Source: Lineus longissimus
Lineage: Eukaryota > Nemertea > Pilidiophora > Heteronemertea > Lineidae
DNA length: 64,000 bases
Assembly: GCF_910592395.1 (NCBI RefSeq)
Contig: NC_088313.1
Span: forward strand, 6,078,501 to 6,142,500
Direction of reading: 5' to 3'
Shown here: piece by piece, positions 55,956 through 64,000 of the stretch
Position numbering within the stretch: position 1 is the first letter of the stretch
How the letters are laid out: each line of letters opens with the position of its first letter
Notes under the pieces: generated by a model
Told to the model about the DNA's origin: nothing
The model's input: the letters and a program-made list of their open reading frames with translations, nothing else
Database searches by the model: none
Program-made: the position numbers and the translations under genes

Positions 55956-56399
55956 GAGACAAGACCACAATTGATTTTTTAAGCCTTTTAGCAGTTAAAT
56001 TGTCAATGTTTGACCGCGACGCATCAAAGAACGCGTGGTGTTGTGAATCTGAAATTTAGATTATGTTATTCCGGACAGTCGGGCAAGTAAATGGTGAAAA
56101 ATAAAATGGTGATTGACCACGGAAATTTTTTGATAATCAACAAATTAGACAGACTTTGATATTTCCACTCTTTTCAGCCAACTGGCAGAAAAAACTCAAA
56201 ACACGCCCCCTATTACCCAATTAGCAAAATTCGAAATTAATTTTTTCATCAAAAAATTTCTTTATATCTGTAGACTTGCCACAGCAAATATTTTTTCAAT
56301 ACCTCTCCAAATATGTACTTGAGAGTTAAAAACATGCACTCGTCTAATTGATAGGTCTCGACCCTCCAACCTATGAATATTCATTAGTGGTCTTGTCTC
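55956..56399. mobile_element. 444-bp MITE, copy 3 (complete)
   Basis: Starts GAGACAAGACCAC and ends GTGGTCTTGTCTC, flanked by CCCT on both sides (55952-55955 and 56400-56403). It has the same length and interior as copy 1 at 38988-39431. The left CCCT separates it from copy 2, so the two are arranged head to tail. Confidence 0.8.
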
Positions 56400-56940
56400 C
56401 CCTCTCAGAAATTGATGGGGGCCGCCATGTTGGAAATGCTTGCCTGGTCTTGATAGTTCATGAAATCGACTCTAGATGGCCCTACTAGCGTGACAATAGT
56501 GTCACATTGGGCTTAAGTGGTAAAATAGATGAATTTATTTGTTTAACCCTGTCCCCGACCCCCCCTAAAATTCATGTGACGTATATGTCACACGTGGCCT
56601 AAAAGGGTTAAAAAGACCTTGTCTTAACATTCTTTATTTTCTGTACTAAGCTTTCGATAAAGAGAACAATAATGGCTCAACAGGGCGACCAAGATCTAAT
56701 AAATGAAATGTAACTTGATAAAATTTCAACTAATTTAGCATTATGGCTGGAACAGTAACTGTTTAAAACATTTCACATATTTAATTACACTATCCAATCT
56801 GTCCAAAATGTTGCGCTGCTCACAGTGAAGACAGGAAACGTATCTGATTGGAGCCAATTGCAGTCCACTAGAAACTGAATAAAACCCTCACACACTTTGA
56901 GTCACTCATTGGACTATCAGACATGCTTGGAGATATGTTT
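56400..56940. other. No gene; possible tiny TTAA-ended repeat
   Basis: A 68-bp stretch near 56543-56610 begins TTAACCC and ends GGGTTAA, as a minimal piggyBac MITE would; otherwise nothing. Confidence 0.35.
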
Positions 56941-59900
56941 TCATTTGTTTTGGGCTGCAATTTCAATCCGCTTGATCTCCTCCCGGCTTATTTGGTAGGA
57001 TCTCCCGGACCTTCCGACGGAGGTTGGTTCTGCAATCGTCATTAAGATATCATCGAATGGAATCCATAAGTCCCAGTCACGGGGCTGAGGCCACTTAAAT
57101 TTCAAATCCTGCTGACCGATTCCCTTCGTCTCGTGCATAAAGTCGAGGTTAGCATCCTCATTGTCGTGGTAAACAGCAACTACCTTAGCCACGTACCACT
57201 TGGCGAGATACATTGCAGCAACATAGCTATCCACAACTGGCACCACAGGCAAACTGCGACTAACACGTACATCCGCCTCATTTGAAGTGGACTCCGTTGG
57301 CATGGTACATGAAGGAGCTGGTCCGAATTCTGTTGCTGGTGCGTCTACGCCCATAGCGGAAGGAATCATTGCGGTCGTGTCTACTGACTTGCTTGGCCTA
57401 CTGTCCGATTGTGCATCTGTGTCACACTTGTCGTCTGCGGCTTTTACATGGTCAAACAGTGCTCGCTCCACCCGTCGCACATATCTTCCCCTTTCAGACA
57501 GTTATCGTAATAGCATGACGTAGGGCGAACCATTAACTTCATTTCACCCACAGGAAGGATGGCATGAGTTTTCATGGTCCCAGGAATTGGCTTTGTGAAA
57601 AGTTTCTAAGAATTGTAGCCGATGCATCGTAATCTCCTTGATCATAGAAGACATACTGCATTTCTTTCTGGTTACCGATAGCCCATGTGAAGAAGTCGGT
57701 AGCATCTTGAATTACAACTTTTCCTTGTTTAACTGCATTGGCAGCCTGTCTCTTTGCTTCTCCTCCTATTCCGTCGCAGACTGACTTTCCGTGCCCAACC
57801 TCAAAGTTATTCCAGCGCGCCTTGATGCCAAACAGGGAATGATGATGACAAACCATACTCAAGATATGTCAATTCCTGTACTGTGAAGATGGACTATCTG
57901 TCCAGTAGTGGACAGTTCGCCATCAGGGAGCAACTTATTCAGCAATACAACCAGTTTCGTAATGATTGCAGCGACAGACTTGGCGTTATGCTCAGCCAAA
58001 TCGGAGACGAAGACAAAGCTTTTGTGGTGCAACTCGCCAGAAACCGGGTCAACGTAATACACTACCACAGGATGGAGGGTCACTGATGTACCATTCCAGT
58101 AAGCACTTTGGATCTCATCTGCATTTTTACAAGCGAAGTTCTCTGCAAAATCCATCTGTACCAAGACATCATTCGATGGGAGTTTCATTTTCAAGTCCCT
58201 GATCGACCTAAATTGGTGGCAAACGCGGTCCTTGTGCTCAAGGAAGTGCCTGTAGTCTGCCTTCATTAGCCTGATGAAATCTTCACGGCTTTCTGAGATT
58301 ATTACGACTCGTGTTTTTTTCACTCCACGGAAATTTTTTTTGTGCCATTTTTGCCATTTTTCGTACTCGACTCGGGACTGACTGATTTATGACAAGCTGG
58401 TTTCCATTTCCTCCATGGTCACCGATTTACCAACTGCTTCAGGATGCGGACTGATGTTGACCCCTGGTTCACATAGGCACTTAAGTGTCAGTCCATGATA
58501 CCACCATGCAGAGGGTGGCAAGGTGGGGGTCAACCGTTTTTAACGAGATTAGGTATGCAAGATCCTTCCACTAAGACATCATTACACAGCAATTGATGAC
58601 TCTCAAAAATCACTAGCAACCGAGTTAGGGGCAGGCCTAGTTAGGGGGCTTGTTTTAGCTTTTTTCCCCCTATTTTTTGTGTATTTTTGGGTCAATGTTG
58701 GGCACTCCTGCAGAGACTAAAAAAATAGCTGGATTTTCCCCCTTTGTATGATGGAAGTATTTGATGAGATCTTCCATTCTGCAACAGGTCATTGAGTAAC
58801 ACTTCATACTTTGGTCGTGCTAGGCCTAGTAATTATGCATACCTAGGGGCAGTGCTTAGGAAGATCTCTCTATCGACGCTCATATCTCCAACACTGCAGG
58901 TCTTTGAATGCTGTGGCTTGCACATGATAAAGGCAATGATACCTACTTTCAAAATCAGAAATAAAATTTCCGGCCGCTTTTACTGTTTTCCCAGGATAAA
59001 CCAAGGAAAAAGTGCTATTTTCCACCAAAATGACACTCATTGGCTAGTGCTGCCACCTTGTGTACACTTGATGAATTATAAAATAAATGCATAATGAACA
59101 CATAATTTATGCTTGGTGCTGGCCATGAGGATTAGTAGTTACTGTCAACCACCATGATCACCCCCCCCCATGCCTAGGCCTACTAACCTATTTCAAGTAG
59201 GCCTACCGGTAAATAACTCCACTTGCATTTTTCCCCCCAAAAAAGAACAAGCTCATCACTACAAATTTGCCCTTGATGAAAGCCCTTTGGGGAATTGGGC
59301 CCCATAGGTCCTGAAATGCTGATTTGAATTTCAAATAACATTTCGGCCTTGGCCTACCTGATGGCAACGTAATTGAATAAGCTACATGTAGCCTTCTTAC
59401 AGTCCGAAAACCTAAAGAAACCCCCCTGTTGGTGAGGATGCTAATGTTGACCCATTCATTAGCCTGTGTCATGCTGCCAGAGCATGTTGTAAGGGTTGGA
59501 CCCCCCCCCCCCCCCCCCCCCCATGGCTAAGGCACCTGAAGGGCATGTGGTATGACCTACTAATACATCTTTATCAACCCATGCAGGGATCATCCTGTTC
59601 CTAAGAACCTTGCAGAAGTGCTCTCACATACTAAACACCTTCCATTGCTAAGGAGCCAATTGACCAAAGGTGCAGTTCCTACTGTAATTACTGTTTGATG
59701 AGGACAACCCTGCAGTTGGCTGCACCGTCAGAGTACTGCTATTGGAAGTTTTTAGCTCCTTGGTTGGCGGTGAAATGTTCTCCTGGAGTTGCTCTAGCAT
59801 TGGCTAAATTGTACATATACATGTACTGGAATGGAGAAGTTTTTCATGAACTGAGTTACGGTACTGTCCAGTCCCTTAGGAGAGATCACAACTTTCCACA

Positions 59901-62900
59901 TGCTACACTTGTACCTGTCTGCAGAGGACAGTGCTGCCACCTAAGAAGCAGGGACACTTTTTTTTTACAAATGGGTGATTTATTTACAAGCTAATATAAT
60001 GATACATAGCAAAAAGGCTATTTTGCAGACAATAGCCAAACCACTACTAACCACTACTAGGGTGGGACCAATACTAGTAACACCTCATTTACGGTACTAC
60101 ATGTCAGGCCCAAGTGCAGGATAGTATCAGGGGAGAGTCCCACTTTCCAGTAGCAGGCTTGGTTGTTCAAAACTGACATTAGCGCTACTAAGTATACTGA
60201 CATTAAAAATCTATCTTGGCATTTACAATTGTTTACTGAAAGCCAAAGTTCAAATTTATCCCAAGATATCGCTATAAAATCATTTTTTAACCAAGCCCCG
60301 CATTTTACCTGATGAACCATCCGCTAGATATACTAGAACATCAAATCTGGATGTCCTTCATATTGCAGGTTATGTTAGTCAAGGGAGACAAAAACACAGC
60401 ATGTAACAGTTTTAGGAAATTCACCATGTATTTTTTTTAGAAAAAGAGAGATGTATTGTAGAATGCGAACAATGCATTTGCAATCAATGGCGTGGAAAAT
60501 CTCACGTCAAGCCTGATGAATGTACATCCAATAAAGTCGTACCCTTTCATTCTAAATCAAGAATTCTTGATGTGTAGCTGACAACTTTCACTGGGCTAAT
60601 TCTGCCCAGTCATGACTCAAAGACCAACATTTCAGAAAATCTGTCTCCACCCTCTTATCATTTCTCTCTCCCAGCTCAAGAGTGCTTGACCAGCAGTCCT
60701 TATGATACTGTTGCAACAACATTACCCATCAAATTTGCCCTTCTGTCCCGTCTGCTGGGTTTTCTAAGGCGTCGGCTGGTTGAACAGAGGAAGAGGCAAC
60801 AGCGGACTGAAAAAAGATATTGATGGAGAATCAGGTTTGGCTTAGAATCCCTCATTGCCAAGGAGATGGGAGCCAGAATGGCATCAAGGTTTTCAGCTTA
60901 GTCCCTCCTCTCTCATCAGTGACCTTCTTACATGTAAGTCAGTCGCTGCAGGCAGAATTAACCGATATTCACTTTGGCTTGCCCCGAATCTTTCCCCTTT
61001 TTTCATTCAACTCACCTCTGTAGCCATGGGTGCTGGTTCTACTTCTGGTTCTACATTTGCCACAGATACTCGATGTTTAGCCTCACATCCTTTACACAGA
61101 GCTGAAAAGGCACCAGATTATGGGGGTAATGATAATATGATGTACAATATAATAGTGTGAGGACATGATGATGATGATAGACTTGTTTTGATAATGCGAC
61201 CGGCCATGCTGATTTTGTACGGCAGTGAAGCATCACCTCCAGTGGCACTGGCAGGGAATCATAACTGGGACTTCCTGATCATCAAGCCAAGGCTCCAATC
61301 AACTTTCTAGGAAGAACACAAGTGAAGTGGTAAATCGTTATCACTCAGTTGGTTTTGCACAAAAGTTAGGTTTAGTCAGAGTGGGTATCATTACAGGCCT
61401 ACTGCTTCTTTTCTACTTCAGTGATTTTGAGACTGATCCCTTACCTGAGCCAACTGGGACAAAAACTCCCCACTTGATGTATATTTCCCGAGACATCACT
61501 CGATGAACTGAACCACCATCTTTTCTGGGCTTCCGACTTGTTTTAGAGGGTTGATGAAGTGGGTGCTGGCATCTCCTTTGCTGATTCCATGATAAACTCA
61601 ACTTGTATCGGTGGTTTGGGCATATTGTGGTGTCCAGAACTGGAGAACTCATATCAAACACGCCAGCACGAAGTGCTATGAGCTCCCATTAACTTTTGAC
61701 TTGACTGGCTTTCCTGGAGGACATCCAACGCATCAAATGGGAGTGCACGTCCTTCTTACATTGTTTCAAGGGGATCACACTCTTGTCATTGGGGTATGAA
61801 GCGTCAGTACCACACTCGATATCCTTGGATATGACAGCAAATCCACATTTCAACTGTGATTTTTCAGGTTCCATTTTCAATAGACTATCACACAATGTAC
61901 ACGTGCATGTACACAATGCATTGTAACTGTAACTGTTGTTGTTGTTGTCGTTGCTGGTGTTCGTTTCCGCCTAGACCGCTAAGCCTCCACAGGGGTAATA
62001 AAGGCCTCTAGGTTGTTTGAGGGAGTGTGTGGGAGGGGCAAGGGAGAGGGGGGTTCACTAACATCTAAAAATGTAATTTTATTTGGAAAGCATGTGTATT
62101 TCGTCAGTTATCTGAGGGAATGGGCAAAAAATGGGCACCAGTGAGAAGGGCGCGACTCGACCCCCTCACCGGAAAACCGTAAGGGCGGCCGGATTTTTTT
62201 CTTTTGCAAATAAAAAAACAGCATTCTGACTTCCTTACCTGGAAGTGGCATCACCTAAAAAACTGCAGTGTTGGAGCTAAAGGAGAGTTAAAATTGCCTT
62301 TTTACTGAAATTTGAGATGGCATTGTTTTTGGGACGTACTGTACCTGTCATTGAAATGTACCTGGGGCAAAACAAAAGGCATGAAAAGGTAGCTCAGATC
62401 ATGTACTTTCAATTTCAATAGGCGGTGTTTAGTGATAATTCTGTTTGATGCACGAAAATTGACAAAAGACTTAGCCTATTTTGAGGGATAATGCATGTTT
62501 TTTTAAAAGGAAAATGAGTAGGAAATGGTTAACAGCCGTACCCCAAAACTGTGGGGTTATTTTCGAAACCAATCCACCAGCCTTCATAGTACCCTAGGAC
62601 AGGTCTGTGGTAGAAATTACAACTAGATCTGTTGACCCCCCCACCTTGCCACCATTTGCATGATTCTGCATGGTGGTATCATGGACTGACACTTAAGTTT
62701 CATAGCGATGTTCTGATGTATTGTGCATAAGCAGATGTTATGTGATAGAAACTTGGTCAGCTTAATGTTCTTGGGTCGCAGGCGACAAAAATTTGACATA
62801 GATATGCGCAGGTCTGGACGTTCTGCTCGAAGCTTCTTGTGAAGATTGGCCAGGTAATCATTGAGAATTTGAACCTGGACCTTCGTAGCATCGATCTTTT

Positions 62901-63473
62901 CGGCATCATTTTTCCCTGACATGTTTCTGCTGACATCATCTCTCTCAAAGAAGGAAACCACTTCGTCACGCACGTACGCCCTAGCAGAGGCTTCTCACTC
63001 ATTTCTCTTCTTTATTTTTACAAGTGTGTCCCTCCGTATCTTTGTGTTTATGCGCAACATGTTCATCAGTCTGTATTTCTTACAGATTCCACTGCTAAAT
63101 ATAAGGGAAGGGAGCTTCCTACTTGCAGCCTCAGTCCCGATCTTGTGCGTATTTTCAATATTTGAGGTGGCAACATTTACGAATATGAGTTTCTGTCTGA
63201 TTCTCGATGGTACTTCCAATCCGAAGTCAGAAAGCTCAGCATCTGTTTACTTCTTGGCGTCAGGATTGGTTGGTTGTCTTCCTTAGGCCTAACGGTACTT
63301 TCTTCATTCGTATGCATTAGACGCTCCTTCTGTTTTTGCATCTTTCTAATCTTTTTTTCGAGGAGTACGTTTTTCTTGACCAATTCCTTTTCTCGTTTCT
63401 TAGACACTCTTAAGGCTTTTGATGTTTTCCTACCGGTACTTGAGGAATTGCGACTTCGGATTGGTAATTTCAC
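56941..63473 (-). pseudogene. Multi-copy transposase-like gene, split by a TTAA element
   Basis: N-terminal coiled coil near 63400 (KKREKELVKKNVLLEKKIRK), then VVSFFERDDVSRNMSGKNDA and NFCRLRPKNIKLTKFLSHNI with CLCTIHQNIAMKLK (to 62697). The TTAA element then interrupts. Past it come CLCEPGVNISPHPEAV, a TAA near 58388, RVVIISESREDFIRLMKADY, VLVQMDFAENFACKNADEIQ and SFVFVSDLAEHNAKSV. After a frameshift: TDSPSSQYRN, FGIKARWNNFEVGHGKSVCD and GIGGEAKRQAANAVKQGK. After another, a C-terminal domain has AMYLAKWYVAKVVAVYHDNE and KFKWPQPRDWDLWIPFDDIL (56941-57480), SH3/chromo-like. Acidic residues in QMDFAEN and TDSPSSQYRN suggest an RNase H-like transposase (inference). I recall this as a repeated family in corals and echinoderms without a known name. 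Confidence 0.65.
58485..62692. mobile_element. 4.2-kb element with TTAA duplication and 27-bp TIR
   Basis: TTAA at 58481-58484 and 62693-62696 flank inverted ends that begin GTGTCAGTCCATGATACCAC and are identical for 27 bases, with looser similarity (GGTGGCAAGGTGGGGG, GGTCAAC) for a further 30-40. Removing it joins MKL-K to CLCE in the host frame. TTAA targets are used by piggyBac and Kolobok; these ends do not start CCC, so Kolobok-like is my guess. No transposase was recognised inside. ORFs at 58792-59094, 60057-60320 and 60820-61160 show no known domain. It contains homopolymer C tracts (59160 and 59501-59521). Confidence 0.82.
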
Positions 63474-64000
63474 CAGCAGAGGAGCAGTGTTCCCAAGTTG
63501 CCATTACTATTAGGAATTGGTGGTAGGCCCATATAACTACATCCTGCCCATGTTATATGCCATCTCTTTGAAGTGACATAGCACATAAAGATCATCAAGT
63601 ATTTGTCAGTGTGTTGTCTGTGATGCAATAATTCATAAATAATCTCAAAAAATTAGACAAAAATTGGATTTGACCACTCAAAACATGCCTAAATGTAGTG
63701 CATCAGATACGTTGCCACATGGCATCAGATACGTTACCACATGGCCGACGTGTATTCCCGCTCGTGGCACTACAGTTGAGCCACAGATTACTGAAACACG
63801 GCCTGTCATGGCTTAGCGTAGTTGCCTTTAAGGTTTTTAATAAGCTATGTACTCTAAATAATACTCAGGGATATATCCTGCTTCAAATACTGACCTAATA
63901 AATGGGAGAGCAAGGCAGGAAAACACAAGTTAACGCCCCTTTTTTAAATCGGGAAGCTGTTCATTTGCAAAAAGACATATCTTTCATTGTCTTTGGGGTT
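63474..64000. other. Nothing recognised
   Basis: A short direct repeat (GCATCAGATACGTT-CCACATGG, twice at 63703-63744) is the only structure seen. Confidence 0.4.

Noticed and set aside
1-64000. tRNA or rRNA genes
   Set aside because: No cloverleaf with A/B boxes or conserved rRNA block was recognised by eye; a tRNAscan-SE/Rfam run would settle it.

Overview
This window is eukaryotic, most likely from a marine invertebrate. It has no operons, long AT-rich non-coding stretches, spliced genes with GT/AG junctions, and a dense, nested load of transposons and their relics. The families seen are piggyBac, PIF/Harbinger, Helitron, a CR1/L2-type LINE, hairpin-ended Helentron/DINE-like elements, a solo LTR and several MITEs. 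The octamer TAGGCCTA occurs at least eight times. Together with the repeat families this fits an echinoderm-like or other deuterostome invertebrate, but the species cannot be fixed from sequence alone. I recognise no conserved cellular gene; nearly every real ORF belongs to a mobile or multi-copy element.

Layout. 1.0-6.7 kb: two piggyBac transposases, the second in an element with TTAA duplications and terminal repeats (3343-6657). 6.7-8.6 kb: a truncated Harbinger transposase and a piggyBac tail. 8.6-18.9 kb: a nest built on one LINE (minus strand). A Helitron (9654-13650) splits its reverse transcriptase; a degenerate hairpin element and a Harbinger (from 16056) interrupt it further, and the Harbinger itself carries a young hairpin element (16274-17422). 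19.6-29 kb: a MITE and three decayed multi-copy gene families on the minus strand: a CXC-domain/PIN-like protein, a multi-exon DUF7869-like protein and a CACTA-like protein. 30-35 kb: an endonuclease fragment, a second copy of the young hairpin element, foldback repeats and minisatellites. 35.9-38.7 kb: a piggyBac split by a 988-bp solo LTR. 38.9-43.5 kb: MITEs, palindromes and a 2-kb hairpin element. 44.3-47 kb: a Harbinger whose transposase has one visible frameshift. 49.5-53.4 kb: an apparently intact 3.8-kb Harbinger whose transposase and antisense MADF gene have interlocked exons, inserted in frame into another ORF. 54-56.4 kb: a fourth piggyBac and a MITE pair. 56.9-63.5 kb: a transposase-like gene split by a 4.2-kb element with TTAA duplications.

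Four insertions can be removed on paper at base resolution and each restores the host reading frame: the Helitron in the LINE, the LTR in piggyBac 3, the Harbinger in the 49-54 kb ORF, and the TTAA element in the 57-63 kb gene. These give independent proof of the element boundaries and a relative order of insertion. The best candidate for a living element is the Harbinger at 49542-53363. The least understood objects are the CXC/PIN-like gene, its DUF7869-like neighbour and the 4.2-kb TTAA element.
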